A stretch of 64,000 bases of DNA from Hemileia vastatrix (taxonomy: Eukaryota; Basidiomycota; Pucciniomycetes; Pucciniales; Zaghouaniaceae): contig JASXTE010000005.1 of NCBI GenBank assembly GCA_030280995.1, positions 18,801,501 to 18,865,500 on the forward strand, read 5' to 3'. A program made the position numbers and the translations under genes. The number at the start of each line of letters is the position of its first letter. Position 1 is the stretch's first letter. The notes beneath the pieces are model-generated. The model did no database searches, was not told the DNA's origin, and saw only the letters and a list, made by a program, of their open reading frames with translations. Below are positions 21,908 to 31,922 of this stretch, one piece after another.

Positions 21908-24438
21908 GCGGAATTAAAGGACCATCCACTGATTATGGTGATTGGGTGTTAGCGGAGAACCCTGGCATAAGGAGGTTTGTTTGGGAATATGCAATAACTC
22001 TAGAGAGAGTGTTTTTTAGGATTGAAGAGGCTGGTTTGACCATTTCTGGGTCAAAATTCTGTTTTTGTTTTCCTGCTTTGGAAATTCTGGGTCATGTGGT
22101 ATGTAAAGAAGGAAGGATTATGGCAAAGAAAAATATTAATAAAATTCAGTCATGTCCAAGGCCTAAAAATACTACTGAAGTCAGGGGATTTTCGGGTGTG
22201 TGTGTTTATGTCAGGATGTTTATTAAGGATTTTTCTTTGTTGGCTTCACCTTTAAGGAGGCTGACCAGGAAAGACGCAGATTGGGAATGGACTGAAGAGT
22301 GTGAAGAGGCTTTTCAGAAGTTGAAGAAGGTGGTTGGTGAAGATATTATCCTTCACAAATTGGATTATGGTGTTGATGCTGGAAAAATTTATCTGGCAGT
22401 GGACTCAAGCTATATTGCTGCTGGTGCCGCTTTGTCTCAGGAAGACAAAGCTGGGAGGGTCAGACCAGTAAGGTATGAGTCTGTAATGTTTAACAAAGTG
22501 GAATATAGGTATTCTCAGCCTAAGTTGGAATTGTGTGGTGAAGCAAAAATTTTGAAGAAGCTACAAACTGTTTTGTGGGGGCAGCATTTTGAGCTTCAGG
22601 TGGATGAAAAATCTCTGGTTCAGATGATCAACACACCTAGTCTTCCAAATGCTCCAATGACTAGGTGGGTGGCATTTATTCAACATTTTTCATTTGACCT
22701 GGTACACAAACCGGGCAAAAATTTAATGATGCCTGACGGATTATCAAGGAGGCCACCTACAGATGAGGATTCTGATTCCAAAGAGTTTGATGAAGATGTT
22801 CCAGTGGTTAGGGCCAGCACAAAGGGTGCTGAATATTTTTCTCTCCTCCCCCATGAGGCTAAACTGGATGATTGTTCTGGCCTCCCCCAAGAGGTTAAAC
22901 TGGCTGGATCTGATTTTGATTCTGGTGATCAGAATGTTTTTGTTGATAGAGATGGAGTTGTTGTTTGGGACAGCTCAAAGTTGGAGAACGGTGTCTTTGT
23001 TAGTGAACTGGATTCTCATAAGATTCAGTGGAAGAAGAAGGATGTGCCAAAATTTAAAGATTGGTGTCCTGGTTGGGCTGGTCAATTGGCTCATGTTTAC
23101 ACTGGTGATTTTGATGACAGGGTTGTACCCTTGGATGTTGTTTTGTTGGATTTTTAAGATGAGACCTGGGGTCAGTCTGGGTTTTATTTTACTATGGTGG
23201 AATATCTGTTGACCTTGGAGAGGCCAGATAGTTGTGATGATGATACTTGGCTGGCAATCAAGAAGAAGAGTCCTGGCTTCTATGTGTCAGGAAGAAGGCT
23301 GATGAGAAGGAGACATCCTAATCCTCAAGTTGTGGTGACTCAGAAGAAGGGTCAAGAAGTTGTGTTGAATTCTTTGCTTGAAGACCTTGGTCATAGAGGC
23401 TTTGGGGAGACTTATCAAAGAGTAGCAGACAGATTTTGGTAGCCAGGTATTAAGTTGACTGTGAAGGGTTGGGTTCAATCTTGTGAAAAATGTCAAAGAA
23501 GAAGTCATTTGAAACCTAAAGAGTTTGGCCGTGCTACTGGTGAATCAACTGTGTTTGGAAGAGTCAGTCTGGATGCTGTCTATATTAAAGAGGGCAGGCA
23601 TAAATACTTGATTGTTGCTAGGGATGATTTGTCTGGTTGGGTTGAGGCAGTGCCTCTGGTTAATTTGACTTCCAAGAACGTGGCAGAATTTTTGAAGAAA
23701 GAGTGGATTTATAGATATGGGTTGATGAAGTTGGTGACTGTTGATGGTGGGCCAGAGTTTGGGGCAGAATTTAAAGAAGCTGTGGCAAGTGTTGGTTCTA
23801 AAGTTAGAGTAGCAACGCCCTATTATCCTGAAGCTGAAGGCATGGTTGAAAGAGGCCTTCAGGTTATCAAGAATGCTTTGGTGAAAATGTGTGGAGATAG
23901 TGCTGAAAAGTGGAGGCATCATTTACCCTTGGTGTTATTTGCTGATAGGGTCACTGTGAAGTGGACAACTGGCTATTCTCCTTATGAATTAATGTTTGGT
24001 CATAAAGCGGTTCTACCAGTGGACTTGGGAGCTGTATCTTATCTTGGAATTGATTGGGATGATGTGAACTCAACAGAAGATTTTCTCTGTGCCAGGATGC
24101 AACAGTTGGAATGTAGAGAGGAATGTCAGGAGAAGGCATACTCTAGGATGATGAAGATAAGAAATCAATCAGTCAGATACTGGGACAAGAAGTTGGCTCA
24201 TAGACTATGGAATCCCTTGAAACCTGGTTGTTTGGTTTTGGTTTATAATAGAAGTTTAGAGAGTCAGTGTGGAAAGATGTTTGCTGACAGATGGAATTTT
24301 TCTTACAGAGTCAGATCTCAGGTGTCTGGAGGTTCTTATTTTTTGGAAGAGTTGGATGGTGCAGTCTTAAAGACGAGAGTGGCTGCAGATCAGGTGAATA
24401 GATTTTATCCCAGAGGCACAAGACATGAAGAATATTGA
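21908..24438 (+). pseudogene. pol: Element A pol, second part: RT end, RNase H, integrase
   Basis: The frame resumes after B with GIKGPSTDYGDWVLAENPGI. RT connection: GFSGVCVYVRMFIKDFSLL. RNase H: IYLAVDSSYIAAGAALSQ, YSQPKLELCGEAKILKK. The spacer has LPHEAKL and LPQEVKL, coded by the repeated hairpin motif (22857-22905). Integrase: LEDLGHRG with the first zinc His replaced by Leu, CEKCQ, Asp in VSLDAVYIKEG, Asp in VTVDGGPEFG, Glu in YYPEAEGMVERG; then LVYNRSLESQCGKMFADRWN. In-frame stops at 23155-23157 (TAA, Gln in B) and 23440-23442 (TAG, Trp in B), both explained by C-to-T/G-to-A changes. Without them it is one frame to 24438. Confidence 0.92.
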
Positions 24439-25654
24439 CTCCGCAATGAGGATAAACTATGGAACGTTCTTTAAATTTTGGATTTTGGTGTTTCAGAGCA
24501 ACTTTTGTGTTGGAAACTTTTGTTAGAGGGTACCCATGGGCAGGGCCTCTACATTTTGCCTTGGCAAGTGTGGGGGTGACTGATGGGCTGGCTGCTCTAT
24601 CAACAGTTACCCCAGATTGTCTGTTTTCAATCCCTTCTCTTAATTTGGTTGAACCCTAGTATTGGTTTCTTTTCACAGGTTGTAGTCCTCTATGACTTTA
24701 AACTTGAAATTCCTTTGGTCTTCAAGTGCCGGACTCTTCACTTTTATTGGTTTTTGTTTATTGTGTTGGATGTTGTGTTTTGTTGGTTAGAAGGTACCCA
24801 GGGGGGGCTTCTATATTTATTTTGTAAAGTGTGGGGGTAACTGATGAGCTGGCTGCTCTGTAAAACAGCTACCCCAGAATGTCTGTCTCAAGTCTTTTGT
24901 TTTTCCTAGTTGAATTCTAGTTCTGTTGTTATTATTCAGGTTTCTAGTCCTCTATGACTTTAAACTGGACTGCCATGGATGTCTTTTGGTACTTTTGGAT
25001 TGGTGGTGGATCACTGGTGGTCTCCCATCATTTATACTTATTGGAGGCAGCCCACCCAGTGATCATTTCTATGGATGGGACTTTCACTTACAGGACCTCC
25101 TCTAAATCTGGACTGTCTTTAATTTTGTAGTTATGTTTTTGCTAGATAGTAGTTTTAGATTATTTTCTTTTTTCTCTTTTTTTTCTTTTAGTTTTTTATG
25201 GGGGTTGTTTTAGATTTTAAAATCAAAAACATAGGGTGTTACCACATCAGGGTCACTTGGATGTGGGAAAGAATTGGTGGGGCAATGTTATTTTCTTTTT
25301 TATTTATTTCATTTATTTCTTTGTTTCATTTTTTTATTATTTTGTTGAAATTCTAAATTTTTTTATCGTTAATCATTTAAAATATTTAATTGTGTATCCA
25401 CATCAAGGTGCATCTGGATGTGGGTAAGGTATCAGGGGATCAGATCATCAATTGGCTGGAGGATACCATTTTTTATAATTATTTAGTTCATATTATTTTA
25501 TTTATTTCATTTTAATTTTACTTTCAAATTTTCTTATGATTAGTAGTTTAGTAAAGATGCGTTTAAAAAAACATTTTTTCTGAAATTATTCTTTATTATT
25601 GTTTTATTATTATTATTAATTGTTTTTTTTAATTTGTTATTATGTTGCGGGAGC
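24439..25654 (+). repeat. Element A 3' region: ordered hairpin modules
   Basis: No sense gene is supported. In order: CTC/CGCAAT/GAG hairpin with ATAAACTA (24441-24461), GGGGGTGACTG ... CAGTTACCCC (24572-24613), AGTC/CTCTAT/GACT and TTAAACT copies (24685 and 24949), GGGGGTAACTG ... CAGCTACCCC (24834-24876), GGATCACTGG ... CCAGTGATC (25007-25062), CCACATC ... GATGTGG twice (25240-25265 and 25397-25422), then GGTATCAGGGGATCAGATC. The AT-rich tail leads to the end of an antisense gene at 25655. The same set, in the same order, is in B and E. Confidence 0.8.
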
Positions 25655-26267
25655 TCATGGTCTGGATGATGAAGCTTCTGGAGGCTGGTCTGTATTGTGT
25701 TGGAATTTTTGCTTTTTGTTGGGATTGTGGGAAGCGTGGCGCTCTTTGAAGTGGAGCCTGCTGGAAATATGGCATGGGTTGTAATGGTTAGGAATTGGAT
25801 TAGAAGGAAATTCAGTGGAGGAAGAAGAAGAAGCAGGAATGGAGTGCTGGAAGGTATGCTTAATGATCCTAGACATCTTCCAGTGGTCGTCAAACAGGCG
25901 CTTTCTCAGGGATTTCTCAAAGTCATTTAAAGGTCCATGGAGGGCAAAGGATTTCAGAATTTTAGAACACATGGTGCTGAGGTGTTGCTTTATGTCTCCA
26001 TAATCCAAGGTTAATGAAGTTTCAAGAGGTTGGCCAACTCCAATAGTAGATTCAGGGGGAGAGGTGTCAACTAGACAAGAAGAATTAGATCAGTAATTAA
26101 TTTTGGTTGCTGAAGAAATGGGATGAATTAATTTGGTACTTACAGATTGGAAGCTCATTGAATTTGTAAGCGCCGGGATTTGGACTTCTGAAGATTTTGA
26201 AAGGGTGATAGTTTGGGGATCAATCAGGGAAAGATATGGATTCTCTTGGTCTTCCTCTGAAAGGTTT
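25655..26267 (-). pseudogene. Antisense gene 1 of element A, 3' part (split by C1)
   Basis: This is the downstream half of a gene on the strand opposite to A's gag-pol; the upstream half is 35100-36038. Joining across C1 with one target copy removed keeps one frame (SPSQN before and LSEEDQENPYLSLID after the junction). A TGA at 26090-26092 lies in what may be an intron (GTAAGT at 26143, CTGAT, TAG at 26071), but removing those 73 nt does not restore the frame, so I call it a stop. The C-terminal part is open: DYGDIKQHLSTMCSKIL, then a basic helical stretch ending RIIKHTFQHS, and a Ser/Lys/His-rich tail to TGA at 25655. The composition (Pro, Ser, basic helices) is coding-like. No family recognised. 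Confidence 0.65.
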
Positions 26268-27445
26268 TGTCAGCCTAAATATCCTTAGGACTGAGTATTT
26301 CTTATGCTTAAAATAAGATAACCTTAAAATAGATTAAGCTTATATCTTAAAAATAAGGTTAAAATAATAATATATATTATTTTATTATATATATATATAA
26401 TTATTATTCTATTATATAACTTATAATAGTTTAAATAGCTTATCCATTGCCTAATAATACTTATTAAGGTGTTAATGGAGTCATAATATACTTATCTTAA
26501 GTGATATGAAGTAATTATTGACATACATAAGCTTATATGTATACATAAGACTCATATTCAGTGAAATATGCAGTATATTATGTATATTCAGGTATATAAG
26601 TGGGTTTTAGCCCCTTTATAGCCTATAACCTTTGTTTTTCTGCTTATTTTAGGTCATATGGACGAAATCAGTGGACTCACAATGCCTACAGAAGCATAGA
26701 CATCTATATCAGGCGCATACACCCAGTTTGGACAACTCAAATTACTTCCTTGGAGGGTTATTCACGGATTTATGGGTTGGAAGGATGTTTCTGGGTTAAT
26801 GTGGATGCTTGGGGATGTTATTTGGGGCTTGGACATTTTATTTGTTTCCTTTATATGCTTTTAGTTTCATTAAATCTCTTTTTGATTATTTATTTTACTT
26901 GTTTCTTTATGGTATCCGCTTTTATCTGGGTTTTCTATTTATGGTATGACTCTGTGTTATTATTAATAGTGATGGAGGGTCCTTACTGGAGGTCTGGGTG
27001 TTGAAACTACTTGAAGTGGACGCCATGGGGAGGTGATGGGCCCTCACAGTGCTGTAATTGCCGGGGATAGCAGTGACATCATCTGGATTGAAGGTCTGTG
27101 CACTCCAGTGGATTTGGGTATAAGTAAGGGGGGATTTTGACAGTTTATTATCATCATTCAATTACTAAAATTCAAAAAACCACTACAATACAATTATTAG
27201 CCTTCAGAAATATATTATAAAGCCCTTATAAATTGATATTATCTTTATATAAGCTATAACTATATTTTATTCTTCTATTTTCCACCACTAGCACGCATTT
27301 AAATCCAAGTATTGTGAGTTTTATTTGAGTATAACTATTCTATTAGTCTTCCCCTGAGTTTTAATCACTAAATCATTTATTAATAAGTAGTAGGACCATA
27401 AAATTACACTATTATATCATACTTATATACTAGACTATACTGACA
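26268..27445 (+). repeat. Element C1 5' LTR (1178 bp)
   Basis: TGTCAGCC ... CTGACA ends. A TATA-like GTATATAAGTGGG at 26591-26603 is present in both LTRs and, altered, in C2 (50349). The frame at 26600-27004 lies inside the LTR and is not called. Confidence 0.95.
26591..26603 (+). promoter_or_regulatory. Candidate TATA box in the C1 LTR
   Basis: GTATATAAG is the best TATA match in the LTR and is kept in the 3' LTR at 34244. The position about 320 bp into the LTR fits a promoter at the U3/R boundary. No transcript data. Confidence 0.4.
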
Positions 27446-27956
27446 ATTGGGGGTCTTTCCTTATATTTTACTTATTATTTAGTATAAGCCTTGGGACGTG
27501 ATTTTTACCTTAGTACAGCTCAAAATTAACCAAATATTTGGGTCTGCTGCATATTAGTGGGTCATCATAACTCATTGATTGCGGAAAAGAACCCTTATAA
27601 TAATTGTACTAATTTTTTATCATAAAAATTAGATATTTACAGTAGTAACTGTACCCAATATAAACCCAATTTCACTTGGTATTTGGACACCAATATAACA
27701 CCCAATTAAATTGGTATTTGGCTACAGCTTGGTAAGCTAATTATTCACCCTTATAGAGGTCTAGTTAAACTTATTATTATATTTTTAACAGATTTTTTCG
27801 AATTTTTCTTATATTTTATTTAAATAAATAAAGATATAAATTCAGGGTAAGCTCCATTGCTTTTTTATTAGTAATATAATTGCTAATATTATTTGTCTAC
27901 TAATTCCATAGAGTTTTTTCCTTTTGTAGACGTAAAATATTGTCATTCTGAACAAT
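27446..27956 (+). other. C1 leader with candidate PBS and hairpin repeats
   Basis: TTGGGGGTCTTTCC directly follows the LTR (27447-27460) and is the only candidate primer site; I cannot name its tRNA. At about 27655-27735 two similar units each form CCAAT/ATTGG-type hairpins (CCCAATTTCACTTGG and CCCAATTAAATTGG), each followed by TATTTGG. The rest is AT-rich. Gag begins at 27957. Confidence 0.55.
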
Positions 27957-30900
27957 ATGAGTGCTCCCCAGGACAGTGTAAGTGAACAGCCTGCTTATAA
28001 TACCAGATCTAAAGCTAACAAAAACTTTCCAGGACATCACCATGGAGGGACAACAGTACCCCCAGCCAGAAAGCATGAGTATAGAGGAAAAGGACGCCCT
28101 CTTAAAAAAGATAACTATAAAAAAGACGTCTCCTCCTCTTCAGGATCAACTGTCCCACCTGGCCAAACAGGTTCTGAAGTTGGAGGAATCAAAATCTCTC
28201 ATGTTCAAAGAAGTAGAGCAGTTGCAAAACAATTGCAAGGTAGGGTTTCAGCAGATGAATCAGGCAATGGCAGAATTAAAGGGAGGCCAGCCCAGTCAAT
28301 CAAATCAGCAACCCCCTACCCAAGGAGGGTCCACTCACTCCCAGGAGAAAATCCTGGTAGACAAATGGAAATGGGACTGGTTTCACCAACAGTGGACAAG
28401 CCACAGTTGCAACAGGGATCCACCCCCTCATCTGACTTCCTCAGCTCACCCTTACAAGGGAAAAAAGCGCCAAAAATCAGGACTGGCAACCATCCCTTGG
28501 TAAGTAACTTACCCTCTCAGATTAGACATAATACTGATAATTACAATATAGGTAATTCTATTGATGTTAAATCTGTACAAAAAGTAGAGGAGGATTTAAG
28601 AAATTTAGGTTTTAGAGTAGATACACCTGACTTGTCTTTTGTCCATAATAACAGTACTATATACAATGATAAAACAGTTAATCCTCAGTTGCAACCACCT
28701 ACTAGTGAGATGAGAAGTTCACAGGAGAGTGAGAGAATTGAAAAGGAGGACATGGAATATTTTAACAATAATCCAACTGTCCATAGAATTGTTTCAGCAT
28801 TGTGGAATAGAATGACTGATTGTGAGGAACAGACAGTTAAACTCACTAGTGATACAATTTCATCCTTGACATTGAACATTTCTCAATTAGCAACACGTAA
28901 TAAAGAATTAGAGAAGGAACATTTGTCTCTAACTCTTAAATATGATTCATTGAGTAATAAATATAATGACCTTTCAAACAAATTTTGTGAGTTAGAAAAA
29001 TTATATGAAACACATTTATTAAAAACTGAATCAAGAACAAAGTTATCTTTTGCCCAGACAAATCAAAGTGTCTCTGAGTTGCTACAAAGATTAACTAAAG
29101 TTGAGATTGAAACAGCCAATCTACTGATGAACCAGGATAATCATAAGTATAATCAATATAATAATAATCCTTTCATTGGCAAAAGTGAATCTCATTCCTT
29201 CCCTGTACCACCACAATTAAAACTATCTGGTGGTAGTGTCAAATCTGAAAATGTAAGTCACAAATACGTGCAGGAAGAAATACAAGACCATTTATCAAAA
29301 GTGAATGAGTTGTTGAATTTACCTAAGATTAGTGAGATAAAATCCAATCAGAAGAACTGGCCTAAGATAGATCAGTACCCAACTTATGATGGGGAAGCCA
29401 GCTCTGATTGGCAACATTTTATTCAAAGAATTGACAACTTGAAATTCTCATATAAGTTACCAGATGAAGTGATAACATCAAAATTAATTTCTTTATTTAA
29501 GGATGTTGCTTTTTTATGGTTTGAAGCTGTCTTAAGTGAGGGTAGAGACTACTCTTGGGCTGAATGGAAACAACTTATTGAAAAACAATTTGGAGGTTCT
29601 AAATTCAGGCTTACTCAGCAGAGACTGTATGAGAAGACTAGGTATAATCCGTTGAATGGTGAAAAACCTATGGTATTTTTAATGAATTTAAACAAAATAT
29701 TAAAAGCCATTGAGCCTCATATGGATTTTAACTTATGGAAAGATAAGATAATATACAAATTACCTATATCTGTCAGAGACATTGTTGTAGCTAGAACATT
29801 AAATGTTACTGAATATTCTGACTTTATTAATATTTGCAATGAAATATTATCAAACCATAAGTATGAATCAAGGTATTCCACTTATAAGCAAAATGTTGAA
29901 CCTGTAAAAACTCAGAATTCAAAAACACTTCAGGAGAAGCAGAAAAAACCTACTGCACCTGTAGTACCTAAAATTTATGAAACAAATACTTGTTATAAGT
30001 GTAACAAACCTTGGGTCAAAGGTCACAAATGTGAGAAAAACATAAATATTGTTGAAAATCAACGTGAATCTGAAACTGAAACTGAAAAAAGTAAAGAATC
30101 AAGTGATTATGACAGCAATATCTCATATAGTGATGAAAATGAAGTCTGTATGTTGGAAGATGATTTGTCCATCTTTGAAAATCCAATATTAAATATGGAC
30201 TCAAATGATTCTTTAATGAATTTTGAGGATGCTGAAATCATTAAGGATATACAAGCTGATAACTTTAGAATGACACCTATCACGGTTCCAGCTATCATTT
30301 CTGGTGAAAATGTTAATATAGTATTGGACACAGGAGCTGCTGGTTCAGTTGTTTCCACTAATACATTACAGAAAATTGATAGTGAATATAAGTTTAAGCT
30401 TGAACCACTTCAGAATAAAAATTGGAGAGGTTTTGGATCAGTACTACACCCCATTGGTAAATACAAAGCTGCTGTTTTCTTTGAACACCAACATTGTTAT
30501 GTAAGGGTAACTTGTGACTTTGTAGTAATGGATAATACTAATTGTAGTAACTGTTTTATCATTGGAAATGATATTCTGACTAAATTTGGTGTAAAATTAG
30601 ACCCTGCTAATAACAATTTTACAATTGGCATGAATGGTAAAAGGAAATTTAAAATAAATTCTTTTAACACTGTCTTACACATTGAGTCAGTAACAAATTC
30701 CCCGTCTAAAGGAAGAGAATCCAGTGAGATGGAACTTCTGGAAACAGAAATTTCAAAAGCATCATTTGGCACTCAGATAAGTGAAACTGAGAAAGATAAT
30801 ATTTTGGAATTAATTAAAGCTTTTCCAATGGCTTTTGCACATGGTACAAATGAACTTGGCCTTGTAAAAGATCATGAAATGAAAATTAGTTTAACCTGTG

Positions 30901-31922
30901 ATATGGATAATATTCCTGCTAGTCTTAAAAAGAAACCATACCCTGATTCACCCATGAAGAGGAAAGACATAGAGGATAATATTAAGATGTTATTAAAAAT
31001 GAACATTCTTGAGAAGGTTGAAACTACACCAAAATATTGTGTAATACCACCAGTGCTGATTTCTTATGAACAAGATAAAGCAAGACTGTGCGGTGATTAT
31101 AGAGCATTAAATACATTTACAGTAGATGATATTTATCCCTTGCCAAGGATTGCCTCTATACATGCTACCCTTAAAGGTGCTAAATATATAAGTTGCCTAG
31201 ATGGAAATAAAGGGTACCATCAAATTCCTGTTGAAAAGAATTCACAGAACTTTTTTTTGATAACAACACACATGGGAATTTATAAGTATGTCAGAATTCC
31301 ATTTGGACCAAAGAATGCTCCATCAGTATTTCAAAAGTTAATGGATATAACATTCCATAATGAAATGATTGAGGGATGGTTAATGGTATACATTGATGAG
31401 ATCATAGTGTTCTCTAAAACTTTTGATGAACACTTAATCCATTTAAGGAAAGTATTTCAGAAAATGGATATAATAAAAATGACCCTTGCATTGAAAAAAT
31501 GTAAATTTGGGTTTGAATCTTTAAAAGTGCTTGGTCATATTGTATCTGGCTTACAAATATGTGTAGACCAAAATAAAGTGGCTGCAATAAAGAATATTGG
31601 CATTCCTCAAAATGTGAAGGATGTACAATCTTTTCTTGGAATGTGTGGTTATTATAGACAATATATAAAAAACTACCAATCAATTGCTGCACCACTGACC
31701 ACACTGATAAAGAAATCAGAAGCTTTCATTTGGAATAATGAAAGACAACAAGCTTTTACTAAGTTGAAAGAATGTTTAATGACAGCTCCTATCTTGGGAT
31801 TACCAGATTTCCAATTACCTTTTGTATTATATACAGATGCAAGTTTTATTGGACTAGGTGCTGCTTTACATCAAAAACAACTTATTGAAGGTAAAATGTC
31901 AGAAGTAGTAATCGTACTCTGA
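27957..31922 (+). CDS. gag-pol: C1 gag-protease-RT polyprotein, open to the RNase H deletion
   Basis: One 1321-codon frame from ATG 27957 (MSAPQDSVSEQPAYNTRSK). Residues 1-180 overlap another ORF. Residues about 265-390 are a coiled coil. The gag core (YDGEASSDWQHFIQRIDNLK) lies at about 475-600, then a zinc knuckle CYKCNKPWVKGHKC (29991-30032). Protease: NIVLDTGAAGSVVS (about 30316-30357). RT: ARLCGDYRALNTFTVDD, YISCLDGNKGYHQIP, YVRIPFGPKNAPSVFQ and the catalytic box YIDE (GAT GAG at 31395-31400), where C2 and D have YVDD and YIDD; the second Asp is lost. RNase H begins LYTDASFIGLGAALHQK and is cut by a deletion of about 14 nt near 31910 relative to C2, ending at TGA 31920. Confidence 0.93.
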   Translation: MSAPQDSVSEQPAYNTRSKANKNFPGHHHGGTTVPPARKHEYRGKGRPLKKDNYKKDVSSSSGSTVPPGQTGSEVGGIKISHVQRSRAVAKQLQGRVSADESGNGRIKGRPAQSIKSATPYPRRVHSLPGENPGRQMEMGLVSPTVDKPQLQQGSTPSSDFLSSPLQGKKAPKIRTGNHPLVSNLPSQIRHNTDNYNIGNSIDVKSVQKVEEDLRNLGFRVDTPDLSFVHNNSTIYNDKTVNPQLQPPTSEMRSSQESERIEKEDMEYFNNNPTVHRIVSALWNRMTDCEEQTVKLTSDTISSLTLNISQLATRNKELEKEHLSLTLKYDSLSNKYNDLSNKFCELEKLYETHLLKTESRTKLSFAQTNQSVSELLQRLTKVEIETANLLMNQDNHKYNQYNNNPFIGKSESHSFPVPPQLKLSGGSVKSENVSHKYVQEEIQDHLSKVNELLNLPKISEIKSNQKNWPKIDQYPTYDGEASSDWQHFIQRIDNLKFSYKLPDEVITSKLISLFKDVAFLWFEAVLSEGRDYSWAEWKQLIEKQFGGSKFRLTQQRLYEKTRYNPLNGEKPMVFLMNLNKILKAIEPHMDFNLWKDKIIYKLPISVRDIVVARTLNVTEYSDFINICNEILSNHKYESRYSTYKQNVEPVKTQNSKTLQEKQKKPTAPVVPKIYETNTCYKCNKPWVKGHKCEKNINIVENQRESETETEKSKESSDYDSNISYSDENEVCMLEDDLSIFENPILNMDSNDSLMNFEDAEIIKDIQADNFRMTPITVPAIISGENVNIVLDTGAAGSVVSTNTLQKIDSEYKFKLEPLQNKNWRGFGSVLHPIGKYKAAVFFEHQHCYVRVTCDFVVMDNTNCSNCFIIGNDILTKFGVKLDPANNNFTIGMNGKRKFKINSFNTVLHIESVTNSPSKGRESSEMELLETEISKASFGTQISETEKDNILELIKAFPMAFAHGTNELGLVKDHEMKISLTCDMDNIPASLKKKPYPDSPMKRKDIEDNIKMLLKMNILEKVETTPKYCVIPPVLISYEQDKARLCGDYRALNTFTVDDIYPLPRIASIHATLKGAKYISCLDGNKGYHQIPVEKNSQNFFLITTHMGIYKYVRIPFGPKNAPSVFQKLMDITFHNEMIEGWLMVYIDEIIVFSKTFDEHLIHLRKVFQKMDIIKMTLALKKCKFGFESLKVLGHIVSGLQICVDQNKVAAIKNIGIPQNVKDVQSFLGMCGYYRQYIKNYQSIAAPLTTLIKKSEAFIWNNERQQAFTKLKECLMTAPILGLPDFQLPFVLYTDASFIGLGAALHQKQLIEGKMSEVVIVL
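27982..28503 (+). CDS. Overlapping ORF in C1 gag, +1 frame, 173 codons
   Basis: It starts 25 nt inside gag and ends IPW-stop. It has a hydrophobic heptad pattern (LLKKITIKK ... LSHLAKQVLKLEESKSLMF) typical of a coiled coil, a Gln/Pro-rich linker, a Trp-rich motif DKWKWDWFHQQW and a basic end HPYKGKKRQKSGLATIPW. Element D, far diverged, has the same features in the same order and the same relative place (58759-59286). Such conservation of a second frame argues for a real protein. The last codon and stop (TTG GTA AGT read in the other frame; TGG TAA here) form a splice-donor sequence GTAAGT, so it could also be a first exon. Function unknown. Confidence 0.65.
   Translation: MNSLLIIPDLKLTKTFQDITMEGQQYPQPESMSIEEKDALLKKITIKKTSPPLQDQLSHLAKQVLKLEESKSLMFKEVEQLQNNCKVGFQQMNQAMAELKGGQPSQSNQQPPTQGGSTHSQEKILVDKWKWDWFHQQWTSHSCNRDPPPHLTSSAHPYKGKKRQKSGLATIPW

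Noticed and set aside
26071..26143. A 73-nt intron in antisense gene 1 (GTAAGT ... CTGAT ... TAG)
   Set aside because: Good signals, but removing it shifts the frame to an early stop, while the unspliced frame is continuous apart from one TGA.
26600..27004. 134-codon ORF in the C1 LTR (also 34253-34597)
   Set aside because: LTR sequence; the copy is shortened in the 3' LTR by point changes and lost in C2.
28500..28551. A 52-nt intron at the end of ORF2 in C1
   Set aside because: It has donor, branch and acceptor, but the joined frame is again W-stop for ORF2 and soon closed for gag, so it gives no new product.
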